Shown: positions 27,990-37,676, counted from the stretch's first letter. The stretch is DNA of 64,000 nucleotides from Fimbriimonadaceae bacterium (GCA_019187105.1 JABAQM010000001.1:186001-250000); one strand, 5' to 3'. Notes: a model not told the origin generated them from the sequence alone. Program-made: numbers and translations.

Positions 27990-28865
27990 ATGGCTCACAT
28001 GGTCGCCTGCATCGTTGCAATCGCCGTAACCGCTCAGCCATCCCCCCCGAACCTGATTTGCCGAGGGCTCGACGTCCACTGGGTGGCGGACAAGAAGATC
28101 GTCCTTGCCTATGTCAGCAATCCGACTCCCATCGCGACAGGACCGTTTATGGTCTTTTTCACCGGTGAAGAAAACCCGGTATCCCCGATGGATCGCCCAC
28201 AGGTTCGTGTGAATGTCCCGAGTCTCGCGCCCCACACGGTGAAGAAGATCAAGGCGAACTTTACCAACCTGGGCACGAGCCAGAACGCCTTCCTTGGCAA
28301 CGTGACCGGGATGATTGTGCGGGTTGATGCCAAGAACCAGGTTGCCGAGACGAACGAGACCGACAACAAGCTTGCGACGCCGCTGCCGAGCATTCTGGGC
28401 GCCAAATCGATCTTTGGCGCCGGTCTCCAATGTAACGGTTTCGTTGCCCTCGATCCCAATCAAAATCCCTTGGGCCAGACCTTTAAGCCCACCCAGACGA
28501 TGGTCATGCGCGGGATCGAGTTCTCGTTCCACCGTGAAACCCTGTCGACGACTCCGACGCTCCTCTGCCGGGTCTACAAGGGCAACGCCCTCCTACGGGA
28601 ACGGACGATGAACATCGCAGAATTTCCTCCTGCGCTTGGCAACCCACTGCCCATCAGCAGCCTGCAAGTTGGAGTGGCGTTCGTAGACCTCAGCAATGCG
28701 CCGATCTCGCTAACCGCCGGCACGACGTATAAGTTCGAGTTCAAATGTTTTGGGAGCGATGCGATTCGCGCCGGGCTCGTGAATGACTCGGTGCAGGGGA
28801 ATCTCATTGCCCCGCAGCCGCTAGTTACCGCCGACCTGGCCTTCAAGATATTCTCCGACAACTAG
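27990..28865 (+). CDS. CARDB-like domain secreted protein
   Basis: This 291-residue protein has a short hydrophobic leader and then a CARDB-like beta-sandwich (about residues 20-130). The sandwich ends in the diagnostic VDAKNQVAETNETDNKLA. The second half (about 145-290) is another beta-rich domain (LGQTFKPTQTMVMRGIEF...AGTTYKFEFKCFG) like those that describe mild ligand or wall binding in DUF4082-type proteins. Function is unknown. The start at MAHMVAC could also be the second Met (27999). Confidence 0.65.
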   Translation: MAHMVACIVAIAVTAQPSPPNLICRGLDVHWVADKKIVLAYVSNPTPIATGPFMVFFTGEENPVSPMDRPQVRVNVPSLAPHTVKKIKANFTNLGTSQNAFLGNVTGMIVRVDAKNQVAETNETDNKLATPLPSILGAKSIFGAGLQCNGFVALDPNQNPLGQTFKPTQTMVMRGIEFSFHRETLSTTPTLLCRVYKGNALLRERTMNIAEFPPALGNPLPISSLQVGVAFVDLSNAPISLTAGTTYKFEFKCFGSDAIRAGLVNDSVQGNLIAPQPLVTADLAFKIFSDN

Positions 28866-28995
28866 TCGCCGGTCCAGCCAGGTGCAACCCGCCCGACGGT
28901 CCCAAACTTTGATCTAGTGCGCCTCCTCCCTCGCAGGGGGAGTATGAGCCAGAAAGATGTACGCACGTTAAAAGCCACAACCGAGTGGTACTTCC

Positions 28996-31989
28996 TTACC
29001 GCGCCCCTTTGCTCGCAACCACCCCAACCGCCGCGTCGAAGGCGGCCAATACTTCGGGGTCCTGGCATGTCAGGGGAGCAGCGATGACTTCGGTTTCGAA
29101 CCAATCCACAGGTACGTTGGGCTTCCACGTGTTTGGCGCAAGGTGTCGACCTCGGCCTAATCGCCGGGCGACAAGGAGCAACTCCTGGGCAGCGTCCACG
29201 TGGCCACAATCCGCGAGCAAACCGACGGTTATGTTGAGAACCTGGGCGGCGGAGTCGGCAAACCCCGCCTCAAGGCACGCAATGAGACAGGGGCGGAGTA
29301 CGTCGACCGCCTTGCCAACGTCACCGGCCCTTGCGCTGCAGGTCGCCACCGCGTGGTGGCCACCCATAACCACCCACCGGGTTCCGGACCTTTCCCCTTC
29401 CAAAACCGCCTCGCGAGCGTAAGGCAGGGCCTCCTGGTGCTGCCCGAGGTCTAAATAGTTGTCGGCAATTCCGAGCAGGATGGGTCCTATCATTCTTGAA
29501 AAATCGAGCGAGCGGGCAGTCGACAAGGCGGCTCGCAATTCGTCTATGGCTTCTCCGTGGCGATCCAGAAGCCGCAAGGTTGCGGCAAGATTGCTTCGCC
29601 TCGAAACGGAAAGGCAAAACGGATCCCAAAGAGACCGCTCGGATTCGCCGCTAATGAGTTGCAGGACCTCATCCAGTAGGACCAGAGCCTCGGTAGCGCG
29701 ACGCTCCGCTCCTTCCGAATGGCCCGAGATTAATGAGAGGGCATAGGCATTCCGGATGCCCGCCCGGTCGACTGGTCTGCGACACGCATCGAAGTGGCGA
29801 ACCTCATCCCGCAACACGAGTCTTGCCTCCTCCAAGCGGTTGCAGTACACAAGCAGGCTGCCCAATGCGGACCGAGCCAGTGTGTGGTCTGCGACCGACA
29901 GGCTGGAGCCATGGGCCCCCAGAAGCCGCCCGAGGCGGTCTACCCATTCGAAGTGATGCCCACGCGCAACCAGAAACGCCATCAAGGAATGGACTAGCAA
30001 CACGACGTCAGACATAGCCGCACCGTCGGCGGCGCATTCGTCAGCAACCTGGCGAAAGTGGTCATGCTCCACCTCGGCCACGTCGAGAGCGATCCCGAAA
30101 CTCGCTCCCTCGAACTCCCACCGCAGTCGCGCCGCGAGGTCGCAGTAGTACCGGCGATGTCGTTCACGAACGCTGGGTCGTTCTTGGCTGACTGTAAGTT
30201 TGTCCAGAGCAAAAGACCGCATGGGCGCCAACATGAAGAAGCGGATGGCGTCCTCCACCTGCTGCCGTTGCAGGAGCGACGACCTGATCAGTTCGGTCAG
30301 CCTTGGCAGCGGATCCTCATCGTCGCACAGCGCCCTTGCCGCTTCGAGGGACATATGGTTACGCGGATAGGCGAGGCTCCGGAGGTCCTTCTGGAGATCC
30401 TCGCTCAAGAGGCCGTAGCTCGACTCGGCGACGCGATCGAGCGACCGGTGCCGTTCCGATCCCTTCTTTGCGCCGGCCACAAGTAACTGCCGACCGGACT
30501 CCATTCTCAGGAGAATTTGTTGGGGGGTTAGCGCCGTGATCTGCGATGCCGCGATTTCAATCGCCAGCGGGAGCCCTTCGAGCCGCCTGCACAATTCGGC
30601 AGCCGCTCCCGCGTTCATCGTCGTCAGGCAAAATGCCGGCTCGACCGCCCGGGCTCGCCGGCAAAACAAAGCCACGCTGGCGTTCTTTTCCAAAACGCGG
30701 AACGGTGCATGGGGAAGGGGGACGGAGAGGAGGCTCACCGAGAAGACCTGCTCCTGCGACAGCCCGAGCGCAACTCGCGACGTCACCAGCACCTTCGCAT
30801 GCGGTAGCCGCTCCAATAGCCGAGGAATCACGTCCACGAGCTCGACAACCAGATGTTCCGCGTTGTCGAAGGTGATGATGACTGGATTGTTCGCAAACAC
30901 TTCCGCCAGGCGGTCGACTGGATCGCCGAACCCACCGGTCAAGCCGGCTGCCTCTGCCGTCTCCCGCAGGATCTGCGAGCCGTGGCGCAAGCGCTGCAGC
31001 TCGACGAAGACCGTTGGAATGTCATCGTTTAGGACATGCAGAGCTGCAAGCGCAAGGACGGTCTTTCCAATACCCCCGAATCCCTTAAGGGTCACCAACC
31101 GCACGGAGCCTGAACCCTCTCGCCTGAGAAGGTCGCTCAGTGCCTGCAGCTCTTCGGACCTCCCGATGAGCTCTGGCTCTGAACCGCCCACTTCCGTGGA
31201 ACCCGCGGCAAACTGCCTTGGTACCGGTTCCGCAGCGTTTAGCGCTTGCTGCGCCTCTTCCGAGGGCTGCTCACCCCAAGTCTCGTCCAGCCACTGCTCC
31301 AGAGCCTCGTATTGCCGGATGGCTTCGGACCCGCGTCCAGACCGCGCGAGAAGTCGAATGAGCTCCACGTGGATGTCTTCGCGGTTTGGCGCTACCCGGA
31401 GGGCGGACCGACCTACCTCGATGGCGCCATTGAGCTCCCCTAATCGGAAAAGGGCCCCCATCAGTCGGATCGCGGATTGGGTGTAGATCTCATCCATGGC
31501 GAGCTTGTGGGGAACGAGCCAGCTCTCCTCGAAGTTCATCAGCAACGGAGCCCGCACCTCCTCGAGAGCGAGCCGCAGGCGATGGCAAACTTCCGCGTCG
31601 CTCTCCACCTGGCCCGGTTCGGCCACGAGTTCCAGGAATCTTCGGTGGTCGGTCTGCACTCGATCCGCCTCGAGCCACACGTAGCGCCAATCCGAACCGA
31701 TTGCGGGACAGTCCTCACTCGTATTCAGCAGCCGCCTTAGTGAATGCAGTGCCGTCCGAAGGCTGCCACGAGCAAGCTCTGGATTGTCGTCAGGCCAGAT
31801 CGCTTCGATAAGCTCGTCGCGCGAGAGCGCCCGGTCGAAATTGAGCGCCAGCAGAGCCAGCATCTTGGCAGCCGATAGCGACCTAAACTGGCGTACAACC
31901 TGCTGGTTTGGCAGATGTACCTCGACATTCCCGAAAAGTTTGACCGTAAGAGCCAAGTTGTGCAGCCTACCTTGCAGGCTGCACAACAA
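28996..31989 (-). CDS. BTAD / NB-ARC / TPR transcriptional regulator (AfsR-SARP type)
   Basis: This 997-residue signal-transduction ATPase has an OmpR-like winged helix near residues 15-110 (KLFGNVEVHLP...LARGSLRTALHSLRRLL) and then the bacterial transcriptional activation domain (to about 260). The NB-ARC/STAND ATPase has Walker A GFGGIGKT (about 305-312), VITFDNAEHLV as Walker B region and LPLAIEIAAS as the GxP-like motif. TPR-like repeats fill the C-terminal 350 residues. STAND regulators switch upon ligand binding to the repeats. The reading frame begins with TTG. A second TTG at 31956, giving MALTVKLFGNVEV, is better placed after AAGGTAGG. No target gene is identified, and the PEP-CTERM genes upstream on the same strand are candidates. 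Confidence 0.88.
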   Translation of the reverse strand: MLCSLQGRLHNLALTVKLFGNVEVHLPNQQVVRQFRSLSAAKMLALLALNFDRALSRDELIEAIWPDDNPELARGSLRTALHSLRRLLNTSEDCPAIGSDWRYVWLEADRVQTDHRRFLELVAEPGQVESDAEVCHRLRLALEEVRAPLLMNFEESWLVPHKLAMDEIYTQSAIRLMGALFRLGELNGAIEVGRSALRVAPNREDIHVELIRLLARSGRGSEAIRQYEALEQWLDETWGEQPSEEAQQALNAAEPVPRQFAAGSTEVGGSEPELIGRSEELQALSDLLRREGSGSVRLVTLKGFGGIGKTVLALAALHVLNDDIPTVFVELQRLRHGSQILRETAEAAGLTGGFGDPVDRLAEVFANNPVIITFDNAEHLVVELVDVIPRLLERLPHAKVLVTSRVALGLSQEQVFSVSLLSVPLPHAPFRVLEKNASVALFCRRARAVEPAFCLTTMNAGAAAELCRRLEGLPLAIEIAASQITALTPQQILLRMESGRQLLVAGAKKGSERHRSLDRVAESSYGLLSEDLQKDLRSLAYPRNHMSLEAARALCDDEDPLPRLTELIRSSLLQRQQVEDAIRFFMLAPMRSFALDKLTVSQERPSVRERHRRYYCDLAARLRWEFEGASFGIALDVAEVEHDHFRQVADECAADGAAMSDVVLLVHSLMAFLVARGHHFEWVDRLGRLLGAHGSSLSVADHTLARSALGSLLVYCNRLEEARLVLRDEVRHFDACRRPVDRAGIRNAYALSLISGHSEGAERRATEALVLLDEVLQLISGESERSLWDPFCLSVSRRSNLAATLRLLDRHGEAIDELRAALSTARSLDFSRMIGPILLGIADNYLDLGQHQEALPYAREAVLEGERSGTRWVVMGGHHAVATCSARAGDVGKAVDVLRPCLIACLEAGFADSAAQVLNITVGLLADCGHVDAAQELLLVARRLGRGRHLAPNTWKPNVPVDWFETEVIAAPLTCQDPEVLAAFDAAVGVVASKGAR

Positions 31990-32019
31990 GGATTGAGGAG
32001 AGATGGTCTTCTTGAGGCG

Positions 32020-32709
32020 TCAGGCTGGTTTCCGTTGTTGCTGGGCTCGCCTCCTTCGAACGGAGAGAAAGGCGCCGCCGGTGGCAAGGGCTGCCATCGA
32101 CGCCGGCTCCGGCACCGCTTCGACCGAGACGTCGTCCAGGCCGATGCAGAACGGGCTGTATAGACCCTGGAAATGGACAACGTCGTTGTTGTTAGCCGCC
32201 GTAAAGACCATCGTGCGGTGTTCCCAATACACGCCCGTCCATCCGATCGGCAGGCTGAGACTGGTGGACTGGCTTGAGCCGCCGATCCCCGCCTCGATGG
32301 AGACCGCGCCACCTTGGGTGAAGGTCGAGTCGACTCCGATCTCGAAGTCGACCCGGTATTGCTGGCCGGCGACCGCTCCAAAGTCCTGCGACATCACGGC
32401 GCCGTTGTTCACGTCCGACCATCCAGAAAGGTCGATCATTCTCGACCCTTTTGGCGTGATCCATCCGTAGCCGTTGCCGTTCTGGGCCCAGTGGACATCG
32501 TTGCCGTCCGCGGCGGTGATCGTCCAATCCGTTATGTTCGTCATGCCGGCGAACACTTGCATGCTGTTGAAGTCGTTGTTCGGGTTCTGTCCGTTAACGA
32601 GCGTGCCGTCTTCGAAGCTTCCGTTCGACACGAGGTTTGCGGCGAGGGCGCTCGACATGGCTCCTGCGGTGAGGACTGCAGCGAGGGAAATTTTGTTAAG
32701 GTTTTTCAT
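32020..32709 (-). CDS. PEP-CTERM protein, DUF642-like
   Basis: This 229-residue surface protein has signal peptide MKNLNKISLAAVLTAGAMSSALA and then LVSNGSFEDGT, the opening of DUF642/CBM-like jelly-roll domains. The C-terminus is VPEPASMAALATGGAFL plus an Arg-rich tail that is longer than usual. A GGAG 11 bases upstream supports this ATG. The longer frame reaching 33000 overlaps the next PEP-CTERM gene and is not used. It probably forms a transcript with the PEP-CTERM gene upstream (44 bp gap). Confidence 0.87.
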   Translation of the reverse strand: MKNLNKISLAAVLTAGAMSSALAANLVSNGSFEDGTLVNGQNPNNDFNSMQVFAGMTNITDWTITAADGNDVHWAQNGNGYGWITPKGSRMIDLSGWSDVNNGAVMSQDFGAVAGQQYRVDFEIGVDSTFTQGGAVSIEAGIGGSSQSTSLSLPIGWTGVYWEHRTMVFTAANNNDVVHFQGLYSPFCIGLDDVSVEAVPEPASMAALATGGAFLSVRRRRAQQQRKPA

Positions 32710-32753
32710 GGCTAAGTGATCTCCGGTGATCGTGTTTCCGTGCCGATTGGGCG

Positions 32754-33527
32754 TCATTTCCGCGCCCGCCTTCGGGCGATCAGCGTGGCAACACCAGCCG
32801 AGAGCGCGATGAGCGAAGCCGGCTCGGGCACAACCCCCGCCGTCATGGTATGAGCGAAGGCCGGACCGTCCTGGGTGTGACTCATCGAGATCATCATCAC
32901 GCCCCATTCTCCGTCCTTCATCTGGCCGAAGTCGAAGTCGACCACTTCCCCAGGAGCCACCCGAATGGGACTGGCATCGATCAGCACGCCGGATTCCCAC
33001 AGACCGCCGCCATAGTCAAGCTGCTGCATCTCAAGGTTGCCCAAGAACCGGGTGACCTTACGCACGATGAACAGCTCCCCCCCGCCGCCGCCGATGTTGT
33101 GGAACGAGTGGTTCAGGAAGTTGTCCGGCAGCGGTGTCCAGGTGTTGCCCCCCAAGCCGCCGGCACAGGACAGGTTATTGACCGAGTCGTACCAAGCGTA
33201 GGAGGCCGCGCTCGACTGCCCGACATCGATCGACGTGTAGAACTGGCCCGAGCCCGGAAAGCCTACCGAACCGCCGCTGAACGTCACCCTGGAACCGGGG
33301 CCGAACGAGCCGATGCCGATGGTCGGGAACTGCGGCGAGGAGGCGTTGCGGATCGTGTTAAAGTTCGAGATCTGCCCGTAATCGAGGCGAAACTCGTCGG
33401 CCACGATGTTGCAGGAGAGGTTGACGTTGTAGCTGAAGTAGTTCTGGTTCGGCACGGCCATCGCCGAACCGGCGGTGACGGCAGCGAAAGCCAAAGCTGG
33501 GATCTTCACGTTGTGTTTCAGTTGCAT
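32754..33527 (-). CDS. PEP-CTERM protein
   Basis: This 257-residue surface protein has a signal peptide (KIPALAFAAVTAGSAMA). Its Gly/Ser/Asn-rich beta body includes FSYNVNLSCNIVADEFRLDYG. It ends VPEPASLIALSAGVATLIARRRARK, a clear exosortase signal. The body has no family I can name. It heads a two-gene unit with the DUF642-like PEP-CTERM gene. Confidence 0.85.
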   Translation of the reverse strand: MQLKHNVKIPALAFAAVTAGSAMAVPNQNYFSYNVNLSCNIVADEFRLDYGQISNFNTIRNASSPQFPTIGIGSFGPGSRVTFSGGSVGFPGSGQFYTSIDVGQSSAASYAWYDSVNNLSCAGGLGGNTWTPLPDNFLNHSFHNIGGGGGELFIVRKVTRFLGNLEMQQLDYGGGLWESGVLIDASPIRVAPGEVVDFDFGQMKDGEWGVMMISMSHTQDGPAFAHTMTAGVVPEPASLIALSAGVATLIARRRARK

Positions 33528-33885
33528 TCTTTCGTTTCCTTACGCGGCCCTTTTCTTGCCGCTTGGAGATACTCTTCGCCACGAGCCGTTACGAATACGT
33601 CACGAATGCGGCAGCCGTCCGTGTGCTGCTGGAAAGGACACGGAGTCGAGCACTGGAGTCGACAGAAGTCCTGACCCCTGGCTGTTCCTCTGTCTCACCG
33701 GATTGTCTGTCATGATGCAGCTAGCGTGAACTAGATTTATCGCCAGCCGAGGTCCATTGCCCGCTTCACTTCGGTTGAATCAGCAGTGAGCATCCAGCTT
33801 TAGAGTTGTTCACCCACCTCGCATCCATTGATCTGCGGATACCTGGATTAAGAGTCCGTTAAGACCACAACCGTATCCTGCCTGC
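33528..33885. promoter_or_regulatory. Divergent intergenic region with two Pho-box-like units
   Basis: This 358-bp gap separates the minus-strand PEP-CTERM pair from the plus-strand fibre genes and must hold both promoters. On the minus strand, CTTAACGGACT and CTTAATCCAGG (33853-33863 and 33842-33852) are adjacent 11-mers of the same form as the six-copy array before the pst operon. With only two units, and pointing away from the fibre genes, the match is weak. Nothing else stands out. Confidence 0.35.
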
Positions 33886-34047
33886 ATGCCTGACCAGAAA
33901 ACTCAGCTCCCAGCGAAGGCGGAGCCAGCTTTGAAGCCGAAGACAGCAGTCAGTGCCGAAGCAATTAGTGACCTACTGAAGGAGATCTCCGAAAGCGACC
34001 CGACTCCTTCTCCATCCATAACAGAGTCCCAAGGACAAAACTCATGA
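33886..34047 (+). CDS. Small 53-residue ORF overlapping the first fibre gene
   Basis: An ATG-initiated frame of 53 codons ends in TGA inside the ATGA that starts the next gene, so translation could be coupled. The product begins MPDQKTQLPAKAEPALK and is Lys/Pro/Glu/Ser-rich, with one amphipathic helix (AEAISDLLKEISES) and no signal peptide. There is no Shine-Dalgarno before its ATG. The downstream gene has its own AAGGA inside this ORF. It is either a real small protein, a leader that tunes expression, or chance. The exact ATGA overlap and the codon usage, which resembles its neighbours, favour a real role. Confidence 0.45.
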   Translation: MPDQKTQLPAKAEPALKPKTAVSAEAISDLLKEISESDPTPSPSITESQGQNS

Positions 34048-35792
34048 ACAAGACATTCAGATATTCCTTCGCGGCTATCGCAGCGGTAGCCGTCATCTCG
34101 CTTTTCGTCGGATCGAAACCGGTTTACGCCCAGGTCGTCGAAGCCATCGTCAGGCTACAGCAAACGACGCCGGGAATCAAACAGACCGGTCACACCAACA
34201 TCAGCGGAACCTCCATCGCCGCTGAGTTCAAAGGGGGGTCGGTGTCCGTTAATAATTCGACCTCTAACGTCGCAGCGATCAACTCGGTGATCGCGTCTCC
34301 ATTCGATTACGTGTCGGCGGTCTTTGGGCAAGCGACCAACACGACGGTTCAAAACTACGGGGGATACTTCTATTCGGCCGGACCCAATGGAACTGGTTGC
34401 GTCGGATGGGCGAGCTCAGCCGTTGGCAATCCGAACGGTGGGTGGTTTAGAAGCGATGCTCCTGGTGGCAACGGTGTCACGGGGATCGCGACGGCGACGA
34501 CGGGGGACGCCTACGGCGGAAACTTTTACACCAATAGTAATGCCGGTGTCGGTGTTTACGGCGAGGCGACGGCACTCACTGGAGATGCCTATGGCGGCAA
34601 ATTCGTCAATAACAGCGACACTGGAAGTGGTGTTTACGGGTTGTCGAACTCGGAACGTGGCTTTGGAGGATATTTCGTGGGTGGCCTGGCCGGGGTAGGG
34701 GGTAGTGGCCAGTTGGGTGTAAGTGGTAATTCTTTTGTCGCAAACGGTAATGGCGGGCTTTTTGTAGCATTCGGCGCAGAAGGGATCGGTGTTTTTGGTA
34801 GGGCCAGGGGCAGCACCGGTCTAAATTACGGGGTTTATGGAGACACCCTATCGTCGGCTGGCTGGGCTGGTTACTTTACCGGCGGGAACGGAGTTTATGC
34901 CTCAAAACTCGAAGTTAACAGTCGGACCACGACCAACGACTTCACCATGAAGGCGGGTAGCGCGGCCAATACGGTTCTCCTGGGTGCGGCGGGGGGCGTC
35001 GCCTCTTGGGGCAAGGTGGACAGTGCGCGATTGACCAGCGACCCGGCTTCACTTTCGAAAGTCACGGGAGGAACATTCGCGATGAGCGGATCTGACATGC
35101 AAGGCGCCGACCAAAGCATGATCCAGCTCTTCACTGGGAGCACTGAGAAGATTCGCCTCAATCCAAACACGCCCACCAGTGGTGCCTTCATCAACGTGTC
35201 CGGCCCGAACGGCAACCACAATGTTCGCGCAACATTTCTCGCAAGCAATCCTGACCACGGCTTTTTGGCGGTCCACGATAGCTTGGGAAGCCAGCAAGCC
35301 TACATGAACGTGAACGCCAATGGGGATGGCGTCATCACGGCCGACACCAAGAACTTCAAAGTGCCCGATCCAACCGATCCACGCTTTGACATCCTTTATG
35401 CCTGCGTCGAAGGGCCAGAAGCGGCGATGTACACCCGTGGTACGGGACGACTCGTGAACGGTCAAGCTGTGATCGACCTCCCCGACCATTTCTTGAAGCT
35501 CGCGAACATGGGCACGCTCACCATCCAGGTGACACCGCTCGACGAGTGCGAGGGACTGTTCTGCCGCAAAGGCGACAGCCAATTCATGGTTAAAGAGTTG
35601 CGCAAAGGCACGTCGAACATCGAGTTCGACTGGGAGGTCAAGGCGGTTCGAAAAGGGCACGAGGACTACAAGGTCGTGCGTCCCTGGGACGACGCCTTGC
35701 CCGATGGCGATGTGAAACAGCAATGGAACGCTCGCCTGAAGTCGATCGCCAACCGGGCGGCAAAAGGGCAGAACTCGTCCGGCCGGCCATGA
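34044..35792 (+). CDS. Secreted fibre-like repeat protein, paralogue 1
   Basis: This 582-residue protein has signal peptide MNKTFRYSFAAIAAVAVI...AQ. The family motif LQQTTPGIKQTGHTNISG follows at about residue 42. The middle (100-290) is built of Gly-rich units of the form GVYG...GDAYGGxF, typical of stacked beta structures. The C-terminal domain (about 445-560) starts at ILYACVEGPEAAMYTRG and ends EFDWEVKAVRKGHEDYKVVRPW. Domains like it occur at the tips of phage-tail-like or secreted fibre proteins. I infer an extracellular, possibly trimeric filament protein. The ATG overlaps the small ORF's stop. Confidence 0.75.
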   Translation: MNKTFRYSFAAIAAVAVISLFVGSKPVYAQVVEAIVRLQQTTPGIKQTGHTNISGTSIAAEFKGGSVSVNNSTSNVAAINSVIASPFDYVSAVFGQATNTTVQNYGGYFYSAGPNGTGCVGWASSAVGNPNGGWFRSDAPGGNGVTGIATATTGDAYGGNFYTNSNAGVGVYGEATALTGDAYGGKFVNNSDTGSGVYGLSNSERGFGGYFVGGLAGVGGSGQLGVSGNSFVANGNGGLFVAFGAEGIGVFGRARGSTGLNYGVYGDTLSSAGWAGYFTGGNGVYASKLEVNSRTTTNDFTMKAGSAANTVLLGAAGGVASWGKVDSARLTSDPASLSKVTGGTFAMSGSDMQGADQSMIQLFTGSTEKIRLNPNTPTSGAFINVSGPNGNHNVRATFLASNPDHGFLAVHDSLGSQQAYMNVNANGDGVITADTKNFKVPDPTDPRFDILYACVEGPEAAMYTRGTGRLVNGQAVIDLPDHFLKLANMGTLTIQVTPLDECEGLFCRKGDSQFMVKELRKGTSNIEFDWEVKAVRKGHEDYKVVRPWDDALPDGDVKQQWNARLKSIANRAAKGQNSSGRP

Positions 35793-35903
35793 GCTCACTC
35801 GCAGCTTGCCGAACTTAACGCCTCCTGCTAGCCCTAGATTGCTTCCCAGATTTCAGCGCAAACAGCTAGCCGTCAGCGACATCAATTCAAGAGGACAGAA
35901 CCC

Positions 35904-37676
35904 ATGAACAAGACATTCAAATACTCGTTCGCGGCTATCGCAACGGTAGCAGTCATATCGCTCTTCGTCGGATCGAAGCCGGTGTACGCCCAAGTCGTCG
36001 AAGCCCTAGTTAGGCTTCAGCAAACGACGCCGGGAGTCCAACAAACCGGCCATATCCACGTCAGCGGCACCACGATCGCGGGCCAATTCGTTGGAAACGG
36101 CGCGGGTTTGACGGGAGTGCCGGCGGCAAGCTTGACCGGCACGATCCTCGATGCCCGATTGAGTTCCAATGTGGCGCTCTTGAGCGCGAACCAAACCTTT
36201 ACCGGATCAAAGACCTTCGGCAGTACGGTCACATTTTCGGGTTTGGTTCCCTTTACCGTTTTGCCTGGTAGCGGAAAAATCACCAACCTGAATGCGGATA
36301 AGCTCGACGGGTTGAGCGAGGGTGCGTTCCTGAAAGCTATCCCCAATCCCCTCGTTCTACAGGGTGAAGTAGCCAACGGGGCTGTGATCGCTGGAATCAA
36401 TTCCTCGACCACTAGTGGCTCAAGCGGTGTGTACGGCGAGTCGTCTAGCCCGACGGGGATAGGTGTGTACGGTCAAGGCGGCCATGCGGATTCCTGGGCT
36501 GGCTACTTCACCGGCGGCCAGGGGCTTTACGCCAGCCAGATCAACATTGGAAACACCCTGCAAACCAACGTCCCGCTCCAGTTTGGGCAAGGCCAGGGCG
36601 AGAAGATCAACTTTAGGGCGGGCACGGCCCACGGAATCGGAATCATCGACAGTAACCTGGTCCTTCACTATGAAGGTGGTACGGCCATGCTCTTTGGATT
36701 CGATTCCGACGAATGGTTCCAAGAGAAGGTGCGGCTCGATGATCAAGGCAGGGTTGGAATTGGAACCGCAACACCAACGTCGCTGCTTGACGTCAATGGA
36801 ATGTTGACTTGCACCGAGTTCAAGATGACCGGCGGTGCAAGCGGCAGCCAAGTGTTGTGTGGAACCTCGGATGGAACTGCATTTTGGGGACAAGTCGACA
36901 ACACGAGGCTGACGTCAGACCGAGACTCTTTTGCCAAAGTTACCGATGGGACTTGGACCATCAACTCTAATGGAGACTTGTTAGGGGCCAGCAACAACAA
37001 GTTAGCGCTATATATCGGCTCAACCCTTAAGGTTCGCTTAGATCCCAACGGACTGGATGGCGGAAGTATCCGAACTTATGGCAGCAATGGCGAGTACAAC
37101 ACCGTGATGACCTCCCTCGCCGGCAATCCCAACCACGGCTACATGGCCGTTTACGATTACGATGGGGTTAGCGTGGCCAGAATGTATGTCGATAGTGCTG
37201 GCAGGGGCAAAATCGAGGCCGACGTCAAGAACTTTGTCGTTCCAGATCCCGAGGACCCCTCTAAGGACATTGTCTACGCTTGCTTGGAAGGTCCCGAAGC
37301 GGCAATGTACATGCGCGGCACGGCCCGCCTGATGCGTGGCTCAGCACGAATCCAGTTGCCCGATCACTTTCGCAAGTTGGCCAGCCCAGACGGAATGACG
37401 GTTCTGCTCACACCGCATGGTCGTAACTCGCGAGGTCTGTCCTACGAAAGTGCCGATCCCACTGGATTTACGGTGTTCGAACTTGAGCAGGGTACGGGGA
37501 GCTACGACTTTGATTGGGAAATCAAGGCCGTCCGTAAGGGATACGAAGACTACAAGGTCGTTCGGCCTTGGGACGAGGGCCGGGAAGCCGGTAACCGAGA
37601 CGAGCAGTGGTCAGCCCGGCTGAGATCGATTGCGAACCAGAAGCGACGAACACAGAACAATGGAGGCAGACCATGA
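35904..37676 (+). CDS. Secreted fibre-like repeat protein, paralogue 2
   Basis: This 590-residue protein is closely related to paralogue 1. The first 40 residues are nearly identical (MNKTFKYSFAAIATVAVISL), and then LQQTTPGVQQTGHIHVSG. It adds a tail-fibre-like segment (TGTILDARLSSNVALL...NQTFTGSKTF) at about residues 75-110. A short GVYG repeat zone and the same C-terminal domain (IVYACLEGPEAAMYMRG ... VRKGYEDYKVVRPW) follow. AGAGGA precedes the ATG. Its stop overlaps the start of paralogue 3 by ATGA. Confidence 0.75.
   Translation: MNKTFKYSFAAIATVAVISLFVGSKPVYAQVVEALVRLQQTTPGVQQTGHIHVSGTTIAGQFVGNGAGLTGVPAASLTGTILDARLSSNVALLSANQTFTGSKTFGSTVTFSGLVPFTVLPGSGKITNLNADKLDGLSEGAFLKAIPNPLVLQGEVANGAVIAGINSSTTSGSSGVYGESSSPTGIGVYGQGGHADSWAGYFTGGQGLYASQINIGNTLQTNVPLQFGQGQGEKINFRAGTAHGIGIIDSNLVLHYEGGTAMLFGFDSDEWFQEKVRLDDQGRVGIGTATPTSLLDVNGMLTCTEFKMTGGASGSQVLCGTSDGTAFWGQVDNTRLTSDRDSFAKVTDGTWTINSNGDLLGASNNKLALYIGSTLKVRLDPNGLDGGSIRTYGSNGEYNTVMTSLAGNPNHGYMAVYDYDGVSVARMYVDSAGRGKIEADVKNFVVPDPEDPSKDIVYACLEGPEAAMYMRGTARLMRGSARIQLPDHFRKLASPDGMTVLLTPHGRNSRGLSYESADPTGFTVFELEQGTGSYDFDWEIKAVRKGYEDYKVVRPWDEGREAGNRDEQWSARLRSIANQKRRTQNNGGRP

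Noticed and set aside
27816-28532. Long N-terminal extension of the ankyrin gene
   Set aside because: The extension overlaps the CARDB gene on the opposite strand, and the Tat signal at 27803-27815 marks the real start.
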